Assembly: GCF_001885585.1 (NCBI RefSeq)
Contig: NZ_LSRP01000073.1
Coordinates: forward strand, 18,126 to 82,125
Length of the DNA stretch: 64,000 nt
Direction of reading: 5' to 3'
Source: Pararhizobium antarcticum
GTDB lineage: Bacteria; Pseudomonadota; Alphaproteobacteria; Rhizobiales; Rhizobiaceae
The translations under genes were made by a program, and so were the position numbers. Under the pieces are notes generated by a model that ran no database searches, was not told where the DNA came from, and saw only the letters and a program-made list of their open reading frames with translations. Below are positions 35,249 through 42,846 of this stretch, piece after piece. Position 1 is the stretch's first letter. Each line of letters opens with the position of its first letter.

Positions 35249-36052
35249 TCAGCCGGCCTTGCGCGGCGAGCGTCCTTGCTCGTCGAAGAACAGGGCCTGG
35301 CTGATCAGCGCCTTGACCATATCCGGATTGAAGGGCTTGGTGACGAGGAAGGCCGGCTCCGGTTTTTCGCCGGTCAGAAGCCGTTCCGGAAAGGCGGTGA
35401 TGAAAATCACCGGAAGTGTCGTCCGGGCGAGAATTTCATTGACCGCGTCGATGCCCGAACTGCCGTCCGCCAGCTGGATATCCGCAAGGATCATCTTGGG
35501 CGGCGTCCGTCGGAAAAGTTCGATCGCTTCCTTGTGGGTGCGGGCAATGCCGGTGACGTTGTGGCCGAGGCTTTTCACCATGTCCTCGATGTCCATGGCG
35601 ATCAGCGGTTCGTCCTCGATGATCATGATGTCGGTCGCCACCTGGCCTGAAATGTCGTCCGAAGCCTGGCGCAGCAGGGCAGAGAGCGTTTCCCCGGAAA
35701 TCTGCAGCACCTCTGCCGCTTCCTCAGCCGAGAAGCCTTCGACGGCCACCAGCAGGAAAGCCTTGCGGGCCGCGGGCGGCACGACGGCGAGATTGTCCGC
35801 GGCGCGCTGTTCCCAGCCAAAGGGCGACGTGGTTTCCGGCAGCTCGATGCGGAGGCCGTCAAAAAGCGAGCAGAACAGCTGAAACAGGTTGACCCTGTCG
35901 TTTGATCCTTTCGGAAAAAGGCTGATATCGGCAATCAGCGCCTCGAGAGTGGCGGCGACATAGGCATCGCCGGATGTCTGCGAGCCGGTCACCGCGCGCG
36001 AAAAACGGCGCAGATAGGGGAGATGGGCAGCAATCCGCATCGAAAGTGACAT
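35249..36052 (-). CDS. phyR: PhyR general stress response regulator (anti-anti-sigma)
   Basis: 267 aa, the normal PhyR length. Residues 1-~140 form a sigma-factor-like domain mimicking EcfG (MSLSMRIAAHLPYLRRFSRAVTGSQTSGDAYVAATLEAL; EGFSAEEAAEVLQIS resembles sigma region 4). The C-terminal receiver has IMIIEDEPLIAMDIEDMV, phospho-Asp in MILADIQLADGSSGIDAV and Lys in VTKPFNPDMV. When phosphorylated PhyR binds NepR and frees EcfG. AGGAAG lies before ATG 36052; earlier in-frame ATGs lack one. Divergent from nepR. Confidence 0.95.
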   Translation of the reverse strand: MSLSMRIAAHLPYLRRFSRAVTGSQTSGDAYVAATLEALIADISLFPKGSNDRVNLFQLFCSLFDGLRIELPETTSPFGWEQRAADNLAVVPPAARKAFLLVAVEGFSAEEAAEVLQISGETLSALLRQASDDISGQVATDIMIIEDEPLIAMDIEDMVKSLGHNVTGIARTHKEAIELFRRTPPKMILADIQLADGSSGIDAVNEILARTTLPVIFITAFPERLLTGEKPEPAFLVTKPFNPDMVKALISQALFFDEQGRSPRKAG

Positions 36053-36232
36053 GGGGGACTTCCTTTGGTATGGTATTGTCATGTGTGAGGGGCGCAGACG
36101 CATTCCCGAGTCGAAACTTAAGTGTGGTTTGACCATGTTTTGCCTGATATTGGAAGTTTTGATGCAGCGGGAATTGCGAGTGCCATCGTGGCCATGCGCG
36201 ACGGTGTGGCGGCGTAAAAGCGAGTTTCTTCA

Positions 36233-36445
36233 ATGAGTGGACGATCAGAAAAGCCAGGCTCACCCGCAGGCCGGCAGGCAAATGCCCACGACATGCTTCA
36301 GTCCAACACCCAGATCGCATCCAAACTCAAGGCGCTCTATAGCGCCGTCGAACAGCAGCCGATCCCGGATGTATTTCTCGATCTTCTCGAGCAGCTGGAT
36401 CGTGCCGAGAAAATTGATGCAGGCCTGGTCAAACCGCAGCCTTGA
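36233..36445 (+). CDS. nepR: NepR anti-sigma factor
   Basis: 70 aa. The core NTQIASKLKALYSAVEQQPIPDVFLDLLEQLDRAEK matches the NepR pattern (IGxxLRALYDxVxxEPIPDRFLxLLxxLD). NepR sequesters EcfG until phospho-PhyR displaces it. The start at 36233 lacks a good ribosome binding site; ATG 36293 would keep the whole core. In most relatives nepR is followed by the sigma gene ecfG/rpoE. Here a terminator follows and the next gene is on the other strand, so the sigma factor must be elsewhere. Confidence 0.88.
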   Translation: MSGRSEKPGSPAGRQANAHDMLQSNTQIASKLKALYSAVEQQPIPDVFLDLLEQLDRAEKIDAGLVKPQP

Positions 36446-36505
36446 TCGGCCTGTGAAGGCCACTTTGGGCGCCTCGGCCGTATAAACCGCAGGATTCACA
36501 AACAC

Positions 36506-36532
36506 AAAAAAACGGGCCGAGGCCCGTTTTTC
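36506..36532. terminator. Bidirectional terminator after nepR
   Basis: A-tract, stem ACGGGCC/GGCCCGT with a GA loop, then TTTTT. It separates nepR from the convergent glycine-zipper gene. Confidence 0.88.
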
Positions 36533-36550
36533 CGTTTGTATCGACTGTGA

Positions 36551-36799
36551 TCAGCAGGCAGCTGTGTAGCGGCGGCCATAACGGTCACGGTAGTAGCAGC
36601 GGCCCGGCTCGTTGGCGCGACCAATCAGTGCGCCGGCAACGCCGCCGACTGCAGCGCCGACCGCTGCGCCGCGAACGTTTCCTGTGGCAACGCCACCGAT
36701 GACCGCACCGGATGCAGCACCGATGCCGGCGCCACGCTCAGTTTCCGAGCAGGCGGCCAGAGGAAGGATCAGCGCGACTGCGAGCATTATCTTTTTCAT
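36551..36799 (-). CDS. Glycine-zipper lipoprotein
   Basis: 82 aa. Signal sequence with lipobox LAAC (Cys 17), then a glycine zipper: GAGIGAASGAVIGGVATG and GAAVGAAVGGVAGALIG. It ends in a Tyr/Arg-rich CYYRDRYGRRYTAAC tail. Such small lipoproteins (YMGG/OmpA-like glycine zipper) lie in the outer membrane and are often stress induced. It starts 49 bases after the DUF3309 stop on the same strand, so both are probably read from the EcfG promoter at 37060-37084. Confidence 0.85.
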   Translation of the reverse strand: MKKIMLAVALILPLAACSETERGAGIGAASGAVIGGVATGNVRGAAVGAAVGGVAGALIGRANEPGRCYYRDRYGRRYTAAC

Positions 36800-36848
36800 T
36801 GGGGTTTTCCTCTTCAGAAGTCAGTTGTTGATGTAGGCATGCGGTGGA

Positions 36849-37004
36849 TCAGATGCGGCCCATCAGGACAAGAATGAGCAGGATGACGACGACGAGGCCA
36901 AGGCCACCCGACGGTCCATAGCCCCAATTCCGGCTGTGTCCCCAGCTTGGCAGCGCGCCAATGAGAAGAAGTATCAAGACGACCAGCAGAATTGTACCGA
37001 GCAT
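36849..37004 (-). CDS. DUF3309 small membrane protein
   Basis: 51 aa. MLGTILLVVLILLLIGALP, then SWGHSRNWGYGPSGG and GLVVVILLILVLMGRI: two helices around the GYGPSGG loop, exactly the DUF3309 layout. AAGGAAA lies before ATG 37004; the longer frame upstream overlaps the promoter. Function unknown. An exact EcfG promoter lies 55 bases upstream. Confidence 0.9.
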   Translation of the reverse strand: MLGTILLVVLILLLIGALPSWGHSRNWGYGPSGGLGLVVVILLILVLMGRI

Positions 37005-37059
37005 GGGTGTTTCCTTATTGTGTAGACGACCTATTGGTCTGACGTGTTGCCGGCAGTTA

Positions 37060-37084
37060 AACGTCCTCACTCCGAGTTTGTTCC
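37060..37084 (-). promoter_or_regulatory. EcfG-type promoter (GGAAC-N16-CGTT), minus strand
   Basis: On the + strand AACG at 37060-37063, 16 bases, GTTCC at 37080-37084. It reads toward DUF3309 and the glycine-zipper gene. Confidence 0.82.
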
Positions 37085-37158
37085 ACGCGAAAACTGCGAC
37101 ATATGCGAAAATTTGCACGCAGGCGTCTGGCTTCACGCGAAAGAATTCAAGGCTGTCC

Positions 37159-37183
37159 GGAACTTCCAAGCTGCATTGCCGTT
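37159..37183 (+). promoter_or_regulatory. EcfG-type promoter (GGAAC-N16-CGTT)
   Basis: GGAAC at 37159-37163, 16 bases, CGTT at 37180-37183. It lies 38 bases before the gene at 37222. It is back to back with the minus-strand EcfG promoter, with 74 bases between the two. Confidence 0.8.
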
Positions 37184-37221
37184 TGCTTCACAAGGTAACC
37201 ATTGTGCGAAGGAGCACGGCG

Positions 37222-37551
37222 ATGGAGCATGTTGCAGCAATCATGATGTTGGTGGGGTGCGGTTCGGCAGGCACCGACTGTAGCGAAATTCCAGCCCCCG
37301 CCATTGCGTTCGAAACCGTCGCCGCCTGTCGGGCGGAGCTCCAGCCGGCTCTGGACGCGGCACGCCCGCGGTTCAAGGTTACCTATGGACTATGCGAGGC
37401 GGTCGATCCGGCTTTGCTGATGGCGGACGCAACGATTGTCTGGGAAGTCACGCCCGCCGGCGAACTAACCGTCTCGGTGACCGACGAGGATGCGGAAGCC
37501 CCCCTGCTGGTCGCTGAAAAAGGTGCCCGGCCGACTGTCTATAGCAACTGA
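37222..37551 (+). CDS. Hypothetical protein, likely stress regulated
   Basis: 109 aa. GAAGGAG at 37208-37214 fixes the ATG at 37222. A short hydrophobic N terminus (MEHVAAIMMLVGCGSAG) could be a weak signal or lipoprotein sequence. The rest has several Cys (TDCSE, AACRAEL, GLCEAV) and two acidic beta-like stretches (TIVWEVTPAGELTVSVTDEDAE). No family recognised. An exact EcfG promoter lies 38 bases upstream. Confidence 0.7.
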   Translation: MEHVAAIMMLVGCGSAGTDCSEIPAPAIAFETVAACRAELQPALDAARPRFKVTYGLCEAVDPALLMADATIVWEVTPAGELTVSVTDEDAEAPLLVAEKGARPTVYSN

Positions 37552-37652
37552 GCCGCAGAATCCGGAAGCTCAAGACGCCGCCCGGAGCGGCCGCACCCGA
37601 TGAGTTCTCCGTGCGTTGCGCGACCTAAACCGCTGCATGACAACCTCTTTTT

Positions 37653-37677
37653 GGAACAAATCAGCCTGATTTCCGTT
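37653..37677 (+). promoter_or_regulatory. EcfG-type promoter (GGAAC-N16-CGTT)
   Basis: GGAAC at 37653-37657, 16 bases, CGTT at 37674-37677. It lies 83 bases before the PRC-barrel gene. Confidence 0.8.
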
Positions 37678-37760
37678 GTCTTGCTTCGAAGGCAGCATCT
37701 GCATGTTGGCGGATTTCTGCCCATGGCTTTCGAAAGCATGCATTCTTGAAGGAGACCATC

Positions 37761-38750
37761 ATGATCCGCACATTATTGGCAACGACCGCGCTTGCAGCCC
37801 TTCTGACGACGGGCGCCTCTGCGCAGCAAGCCGCCACTCCCGCAGATCAAGCTGCACCATCAGTCGCGCAAAAATCCGGAAATGTCGGATATTTTGCGGC
37901 GTCGCCGGAACAGATCCTTGCGTCGTCGGTCATCGGCAAGACCGTCTATACGGGCGCGGATGAAGAGGGCGAGGCCGTGGGTGATGTCAATGACGTGGTG
38001 ATCAACGCCACCGGTGGCGCAGAGGCTCTGGTGATCGGAGTCGGCGGTTTCCTTGGCATCGGTGAAAAGGATGTTGCGGTCAATTTCGATCGCGTCTCGC
38101 TTTCTGACAGGGACGGGCAACGCATTATCGTGATTTCGGCGACGAAGGAAGAGTTGCAGGCGGCGCCGCAATTTGACCGCGCCCCGATCATGGATGGCGT
38201 GGCGGCCACCGTTCCGGAGGATACGTCTTCCGAAGACACTGTGGCCGCACCGGGGGCGACCTCAACGGAGATGAGCGCGACAGCGCCCGCGACAGCCGAA
38301 CCGCAGACGGCCGAGACGACGATCCCGACAACGGGCACGACGCCGGAAATGACCGATCCGGAAGTGCCTGCCGATCAGGCCGCAACCACTCAAGCGACAC
38401 AGTCGGAAGAACTGCAGCCGGTCGATCCGGCTTTGCTGAGTGCGGAAAAGCTGATCGGAACGTCAGTCAAGGTCGCTGACGATACGGAGATCGGCAAGAT
38501 CGGCGACGTCATTCTCAGCAAGGACGGCAAGCTTGAAGCCTATGTCATCGATGTCGGTGGTTTTCTCGGTATGGGCGCCAAGCCGGTGGCCATGAACGCA
38601 CAGAGCGTCCAGGTCATGGCCGATGCCGGCGGCGCGATGACGATCTATTCGCCCTTTACAAAAGAGCAACTCGAGCAGCAGCCGGCTTATGACAAGGACA
38701 GCTATGCAGCCGGCAGCACCGGCGTGATGCTCTCGGCGCCGTCAAACTGA
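37761..38750 (+). CDS. Secreted protein with two PRC-barrel domains
   Basis: 329 aa. Signal peptide MIRTLLATTALAALLTTGASAQ. First PRC-barrel at ~60-130 (SSVIGKTVYTG...GEAVGDVNDVVINATGGAEALVIGVGGFLGIGEKDVAV). Next comes a Thr/Ala/Pro-rich acidic linker (~150-215). The second PRC-barrel at ~230-300 (KLIGTSVKVADDTEIGKIGDVILSKDGKLEAYVIDVGGFLGMGAKPVAM) repeats the same GGFLG(I/M)G motif. GAAGGAG precedes ATG 37761. Periplasmic PRC-barrel proteins are common stress-regulon members in rhizobia; function unknown. Confidence 0.88.
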   Translation: MIRTLLATTALAALLTTGASAQQAATPADQAAPSVAQKSGNVGYFAASPEQILASSVIGKTVYTGADEEGEAVGDVNDVVINATGGAEALVIGVGGFLGIGEKDVAVNFDRVSLSDRDGQRIIVISATKEELQAAPQFDRAPIMDGVAATVPEDTSSEDTVAAPGATSTEMSATAPATAEPQTAETTIPTTGTTPEMTDPEVPADQAATTQATQSEELQPVDPALLSAEKLIGTSVKVADDTEIGKIGDVILSKDGKLEAYVIDVGGFLGMGAKPVAMNAQSVQVMADAGGAMTIYSPFTKEQLEQQPAYDKDSYAAGSTGVMLSAPSN

Positions 38751-38776
38751 TGATTTAAGGCACTTTGAAACGACAG

Positions 38777-38805
38777 AAGCCGGCGCGTCGAGTGCCGGCT
38801 TTCTT
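38777..38805 (+). terminator. Terminator of the PRC-barrel gene
   Basis: Stem AGCCGGC (38778-38784)/GCCGGCT (38794-38800), 9-base loop, then TTCTT. Confidence 0.75.
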
Positions 38806-38832
38806 GTGCGCTTTTTTCAGGCACAAGACATG

Positions 38833-38854
38833 AAAAAGGCCGCTCGAAGCGGCC
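38833..38854 (-). terminator. Terminator of the minus-strand gene at 38889
   Basis: On the minus strand, stem GGCCGCT/AGCGGCC with a short TCG-type loop, followed by TTTTT. Confidence 0.78.
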
Positions 38855-38888
38855 CGACAACAGGGTGATGCGCGATGTCCGGTTTGTG

Positions 38889-39110
38889 TCAGTCGTCCCG
38901 GCCGCTGTCGGATTTTTCCACGGATTGCAGATCCTCGAGCAGTTTCGCAAAATCGCCATCCGTCTTGGGTGTCGATCCGCTAAAGTAGAGGCCGCGCAAG
39001 GTCTCGCCGAAGTGCAGATTCTTATCGCGTTGCCCGGCCGGCGTCCGAAGAACCTCGGAGGCGGACTTCCAGATATTCGACGGTGATACAGTCATTTTAC
39101 TATCTCGCAT
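38889..39110 (-). CDS. Small hypothetical protein, likely stress regulated
   Basis: 73 aa. MTVSPSNIWKSASEVLRTPAGQ followed by DKNLHFGETLRGLYFSGSTPKTDGDFAKLLEDLQSVEK. A soluble, helical, charged protein without a recognised family. The start is uncertain: ATG 39110 has GAGGG nearby, while ATG 39095 (MTVSPS) gives a longer leader after the promoter. An EcfG promoter (17-base spacer) ends 17 bases upstream of 39110. A terminator follows the gene. Confidence 0.65.
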   Translation of the reverse strand: MRDSKMTVSPSNIWKSASEVLRTPAGQRDKNLHFGETLRGLYFSGSTPKTDGDFAKLLEDLQSVEKSDSGRDD

Positions 39111-39127
39111 TTGCAACTTGCCCTCAC

Positions 39128-39153
39128 AACGCGTCGTCGATGTTGATAGTTCC
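39128..39153 (-). promoter_or_regulatory. EcfG-type promoter (GGAAC-N17-CGTT), minus strand
   Basis: On the + strand AACG at 39128-39131, 17 bases, GTTCC at 39149-39153. It reads toward the gene ending at 38889. The spacer is one base longer than in the others, still inside the accepted 16-17. Confidence 0.65.
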
Positions 39154-39304
39154 ACAACAGTGGTAACCACCGCGTTTCAGAATGGGGCAAATTTCCTGTT
39201 GTTGGTTAATCATTCCTTTCATTCCACGCCCGGCGCATTCCCCGCTACAATGTGCCCAGGTTTCTCACGCGGAAACGGCTGGTGGGTGCCGCCACGCGGA
39301 AGCG

Positions 39305-39329
39305 GGAACAATGTGTGGAAAGGCGCGTT
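39305..39329 (+). promoter_or_regulatory. EcfG-type promoter (GGAAC-N16-CGTT)
   Basis: GGAAC at 39305-39309, 16 bases, CGTT at 39326-39329. It lies 35 bases before the DUF1328 gene. Confidence 0.82.
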
Positions 39330-39364
39330 AATCAGCATGTTCAAAATGAGTGAAGGAGAATGAA

Positions 39365-39532
39365 ATGCTGTATTATGCTCTCGTCTTTCTCGTCGTTGCC
39401 ATCATCGCCGGTGTACTCGGCTTCGGTGGCATTGCCGGTGCATCCGCTGGCATCGCGCAGATCCTGTTCTTCCTGTTCCTGGCTTTCCTGGTGATCTCGC
39501 TGATCGCGGGTCTGTTCCGCAGCCGGGTGTAA
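39365..39532 (+). CDS. UPF0391/DUF1328 small membrane protein
   Basis: 55 aa. [50 protein letters not shown] is the DUF1328 (YtjA) sequence pattern, two helices around a GFGGIAG turn. AGGAG at 39354-39358 precedes ATG 39365. Function unknown, widely stress induced in alphaproteobacteria. An exact EcfG promoter lies 35 bases upstream. Confidence 0.92.
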   Translation: MLYYALVFLVVAIIAGVLGFGGIAGASAGIAQILFFLFLAFLVISLIAGLFRSRV

Positions 39533-39687
39533 CAGTCAGGCATTGCTGATCAGGGATTGACAGTCAGGGGCGGCATTCGTGCCGTCCTTTTGCGTCCGGC
39601 CCTCTTTTTCGGACCACCGTTCTTCCGCTTGCCCGTGGCTGCTGGCTTGGCTATTCATGTTCGCAGGCGCAATATCGGAACGGAACC

Positions 39688-40188
39688 ATGAAATCACTGG
39701 AGCTCATCGTCGAGCGCATTATTCTGTCGAGCCGCTGGCTCTTGGTGATTTTCTATCTTGGGCTTGTGGCGGCGTTGGCGCTCTACGGGTTTTCCTTTGT
39801 CTACAAGCTCATCAAGGTTGCAGGCATGGTCTTCGTCTATGACGATGCCCAGATGATCCTCGCCATGCTTGGCCTGATCGATGCAGCTCTGGTGGCAAGT
39901 CTGATCGTCATGGTGATGATTTCCGGCTACGAAAACTTCGTCAGTCGCTTCGACGAGGGTGATGGCGAAGTGTCCTTCCTCGGAAAGCTGGATTCGGGTA
40001 GCCTGAAGATCAAGGTCGCATCGTCGATCGTCGCAATCTCGTCCATTCATCTGCTGCAGATCTTCCTGAACACCAAGCAGTATACCAGCGACCAGTTGAT
40101 GTGGGCGACGATCATGCATATCGCCTTTGTCGTTTCCGCCCTGATGCTGGGGTATCTGGAGCAGATCATGAACAGCCTGAAGAAATGA
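39688..40188 (+). CDS. UPF0114/YqhA family membrane protein
   Basis: 166 aa with about four helices. ERIILSSRWLLVIFYLGLVAALALYGFSFVYKL at the start and LGLIDAALVASLIVMVMISGYENFVSRF in the middle are typical of the UPF0114 (YqhA) family. KVASSIVAISSIHLLQIFLN follows, as in relatives. Role unknown. GGAACGGAAC directly before the ATG supplies the ribosome binding site; it is not a promoter match, since no CGTT follows. Confidence 0.9.
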   Translation: MKSLELIVERIILSSRWLLVIFYLGLVAALALYGFSFVYKLIKVAGMVFVYDDAQMILAMLGLIDAALVASLIVMVMISGYENFVSRFDEGDGEVSFLGKLDSGSLKIKVASSIVAISSIHLLQIFLNTKQYTSDQLMWATIMHIAFVVSALMLGYLEQIMNSLKK

Positions 40189-40254
40189 CATGGCTTGCGG
40201 CCAGCGGTGCGCCATGCACTGTTGTGACGACGAATGCAAAGCGGAGACAGTAGA

Positions 40255-41508
40255 ATGAAGACGGATGTTGTGGTTCTGGGTGCCGGTATCGTCGGCCTTT
40301 CGACGGCGATCCATCTGGCCCGTCGCGGCAAATCCGTGGTGTTGCTCGACCGCCGCGGCGCCGGCGAGGAAACCTCCTTCGGCAATGCCGGTCTGATCCA
40401 GCGCGAGGGTGTCTTTCCCTATGGTTTCCCGCATGATTTCGGGGCGCTGTTTCGCTATGCGCTGAACAATACGATCGATGCGCACTATCATGTTCGCGCG
40501 CTTCCCGGCCTCGTGCCGTTTCTCATTCGCTACTGGTGGAACTCGGGCTTCACCCAGCATCAGAACATCGCCTCCATGTATGCGCCGCTGATCGAGAATT
40601 CGATCGCCGAGCACGCAGACCTGATCGAGGCGTCGGGTGCCGGCGACCTGATCCGCAAGGATGGCTGGATGAAGGTTTTCCGTTCCGACAAGGAGCGTGA
40701 TGCGGCCTATAAGGATGCCGAAAAACTGTCCTCCACCTTCGGTGTCAACCACCAGAAGCTTTCCAGCGCCGAGATGAAAGTGCTGGAGCCGTCGATCAAG
40801 GTTGATCTTTCCGGCGGCCTGCGCTGGACAGACCCGTGGTCGATCCGCGATCCGCACAGTCTCAACAAGACCTATCTCATCTATTTCCAGTCGCTTGGCG
40901 GGCGTCTCGTGTCCGGCGATGCCGCCACGCTGGAGCATATCCTCGAAGGGGCCGGCTGGCGCGTCGCGACACCGGAAGGTCCGCTCGAGGCCAAGGAGGT
41001 CGTCGTGGCACTCGGCCCATGGGCCGATACGGTGACGCGCAAGCTCGGCTATCGTTTCCCGCTCGCCGTCAAGCGCGGTTACCACATGCACTATGGCATG
41101 GAGGAGGGCGCGACGCTGAACAACTGGGTGCTGGATGCCGAGAAGGGCTATTTTCTGGCGCCGATGCTGCGCGGCGTGCGCCTGACCACCGGCGCCGAAT
41201 TCGCCAACCGGGATGCGCCCAAGACACCGGTTCAGTTGACGCGCGCCGAACGTGTGGCGCGCGAGTTCTTTCCGCTGGCCGAACGCCGCGACGACGAACC
41301 CTGGATGGGCGCGCGTCCCTGCACGCCGGACATGATGCCGATCATCGGCAAGGCGCCGCGCCACGAAGGTCTGTGGTTCGCCTTTGGCCACGCCCATCAC
41401 GGCATGACGCTCGGACCTGTCACCGGCCGCGCACTCGCCGAGAAGATGACCGGCGAAAAAACGGTGATCGACATCAAGCCGTTCCGACCGGACCGGTTTG
41501 TCGCCTGA
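40255..41508 (+). CDS. FAD-dependent D-amino acid dehydrogenase-like oxidoreductase
   Basis: 417 aa. FAD motif at the N terminus (VVVLGAGIVGLSTAIHLARRGKSVVLLDRR), then EETSFGNAGLIQREGVFPYGFP, typical of DadA-type enzymes. The C-terminal DMMPIIGKAPRHEGLWFAFGHAHHGMTLGPVTGRALAE closes the FAD site. It probably oxidises D-amino acids or a related amine and passes electrons to quinone. GGAG at 40243-40246 supports ATG 40255. The stop touches the stop of the convergent gene with no gap (41508/41509). Confidence 0.88.
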   Translation: MKTDVVVLGAGIVGLSTAIHLARRGKSVVLLDRRGAGEETSFGNAGLIQREGVFPYGFPHDFGALFRYALNNTIDAHYHVRALPGLVPFLIRYWWNSGFTQHQNIASMYAPLIENSIAEHADLIEASGAGDLIRKDGWMKVFRSDKERDAAYKDAEKLSSTFGVNHQKLSSAEMKVLEPSIKVDLSGGLRWTDPWSIRDPHSLNKTYLIYFQSLGGRLVSGDAATLEHILEGAGWRVATPEGPLEAKEVVVALGPWADTVTRKLGYRFPLAVKRGYHMHYGMEEGATLNNWVLDAEKGYFLAPMLRGVRLTTGAEFANRDAPKTPVQLTRAERVAREFFPLAERRDDEPWMGARPCTPDMMPIIGKAPRHEGLWFAFGHAHHGMTLGPVTGRALAEKMTGEKTVIDIKPFRPDRFVA

Positions 41509-41757
41509 TTAGCCGCGACGACCGATGAGCGCCGTGCGCTCGATGCCGCGACCGGCGGAGGCTGCAAGGATGGCGAGAAGTGCGCCATCCGGGCGGCGCA
41601 CATGCACCTTGAGCGCTGTATAGTCGGCGTCACGGCCAATCCTGTCGGCGATCCGCTGCCCATAATAGAGGGCCGAGCCCTCGTCGAAATGATCGACACC
41701 TTCGTCATCGACCATCTGCTCGTCGCCAAAGAACAAATCGAAGAAATAATGTTGCAC
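41509..41757 (-). CDS. DUF6894-like small protein
   Basis: 82 aa from GTG 41757. VQHYFFDLFFGDEQMVDDEGVDHFDEGSALYYGQRIADRIGRDADY followed by a beta segment VHVRRPDGALLAIL. This is the YYFDL...D.EG pattern of small DUF6894 proteins, and a second member lies at 49934. The GTG start is inferred by alignment with that paralogue; the frame is open up to 41865. No EcfG site was found for this one. The stop codon abuts the stop of the D-amino acid dehydrogenase-like gene. Confidence 0.65.
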   Translation of the reverse strand: MQHYFFDLFFGDEQMVDDEGVDHFDEGSALYYGQRIADRIGRDADYTALKVHVRRPDGALLAILAASAGRGIERTALIGRRG

Positions 41758-41977
41758 CTGCCGCCCCGTCGCCCAGCGTCGCCGGAGATATCCGGCTTTT
41801 TTGACGCCCGTGCAGAAAACACCATCGCAGCGGAATGCAGGCTGAACCGGGCGTTCAGGCTGCATTCACCGAGGCGCGCGGGTGGCGGCCGTATCGACCA
41901 ACATGGCATCGTCGCGCGAAAGCGTCCGGACTGTGGCAACAGCCGTCGCATCTCGGCCGTTTTTTCCTGAAAAGGAG

Positions 41978-42002
41978 GGAACCAGGGCGCAGGCTGCGCG
42001 TT
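41978..42002 (+). promoter_or_regulatory. EcfG-type promoter (GGAAC-N16-CGTT)
   Basis: GGAAC at 41978-41982, 16 bases, CGTT at 41999-42002. It lies 93 bases before the hypothetical gene at 42096. Confidence 0.75.
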
Positions 42003-42095
42003 TAGAGCCAGGCTGAAAGGCGAGGGTTCGGTCTGCTGTGCCATGCGCGCAGCGAAAACACTGCCGATCGGGGCGAAGGCAGGGGGAGTATGATC

Positions 42096-42401
42096 ATGCA
42101 GAAACACGTCGTTGATTATGGAGGCGAAGCGGTGGGAGCCGTCGTGCCGGAAAACGGCAGACTGCGCTTCATTGCGGTGAAATACAGTGTCTGGAGCCTG
42201 GACGGAACCGTGTATCCGTCGCTGAGTGCCGCCCGCATCGCCGTCGGCGAGATCATGGCGCAGGGGCAACAGCGGGCATCGGCCATGCCGCTTGCAAGCT
42301 TCTGGGTCCCCCAGCCCGGCGATGCCGGCGAAAGCCACTTTCTCTGGAATGCCTCCTCTGCCATTCGTGAGGCGGCAGGCGATCAACCGACAGCGGCGTA
42401 G
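42096..42401 (+). CDS. Hypothetical protein, likely stress regulated
   Basis: 101 aa. AGGGGGAG at 42081-42088 favours ATG 42096 over ATG 42090. The first part reads like a small beta domain (VVPENGRLRFIAVKYSVWSLDGTVYPSLSAARIAVGEIM). The second half is Trp/Phe containing (ASFWVPQPGDAGESHFLWNASS). No known family recognised. An exact EcfG promoter lies upstream. Confidence 0.68.
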   Translation: MQKHVVDYGGEAVGAVVPENGRLRFIAVKYSVWSLDGTVYPSLSAARIAVGEIMAQGQQRASAMPLASFWVPQPGDAGESHFLWNASSAIREAAGDQPTAA

Positions 42402-42417
42402 CCCGCATTTCGGAACG

Positions 42418-42837
42418 TCAGGGGTCGCTGTAGGCCGTCGGCCTGACCTGAAGTTGGCCGGCCTGCGGCGGCGAGCGAAACAACAGTGTGCCGGATACGC
42501 TGGAATGCGCCGGCACATAATCGAACGTCACTTCGGACGTTTCGAGAACGCTGTCGCCATCCCGTATCTCACCCCGAACGACCACGCTCGACGCCGTTCG
42601 CTTTCCGGTATTCCCGACGAGAAACATCACCCGGTATCCGGCATCGCCCTTGTCCTGGTGAACGATGCGGGTTGAAAGCTCCGCCTGCCCCTCTCGGCCG
42701 GTGAGGGCCTCGTAGCCGATCCAGCCGATCATCGCGGCGACAAGCAGCGCGCAAGATCCGCCGAGCAGCCATTCGATCCAGTGGGCTTTTCGGTCGAGGG
42801 TTTGTCTTGTCCTTGAAGCGCTGTCTTTCGCGTCCAT
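42418..42837 (-). CDS. TIGR02588-family membrane-anchored protein
   Basis: 139 aa. One N-terminal helix (HWIEWLLGGSCALLVAAMIGWIGYEAL) precedes a periplasmic beta-rich domain (YRVMFLVGNTGKRTASSVVVRGEI...ETSEVTFDYVPAHSSVSGTLLF). The layout and the neighbouring multi-pass protein fit the TIGR02587/TIGR02588 pair known from rhizobia and other bacteria. Function unknown. It begins 9 bases after the TIGR02587 stop, same operon. Confidence 0.82.
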   Translation of the reverse strand: MDAKDSASRTRQTLDRKAHWIEWLLGGSCALLVAAMIGWIGYEALTGREGQAELSTRIVHQDKGDAGYRVMFLVGNTGKRTASSVVVRGEIRDGDSVLETSEVTFDYVPAHSSVSGTLLFRSPPQAGQLQVRPTAYSDP

Positions 42838-42846
42838 AAATGGCTC

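Noticed and set aside
36053..36232. Possible EcfG promoters between phyR and nepR
   Set aside because: GGAAT and GGAAG occur, but without CGTT at the right distance on either strand.
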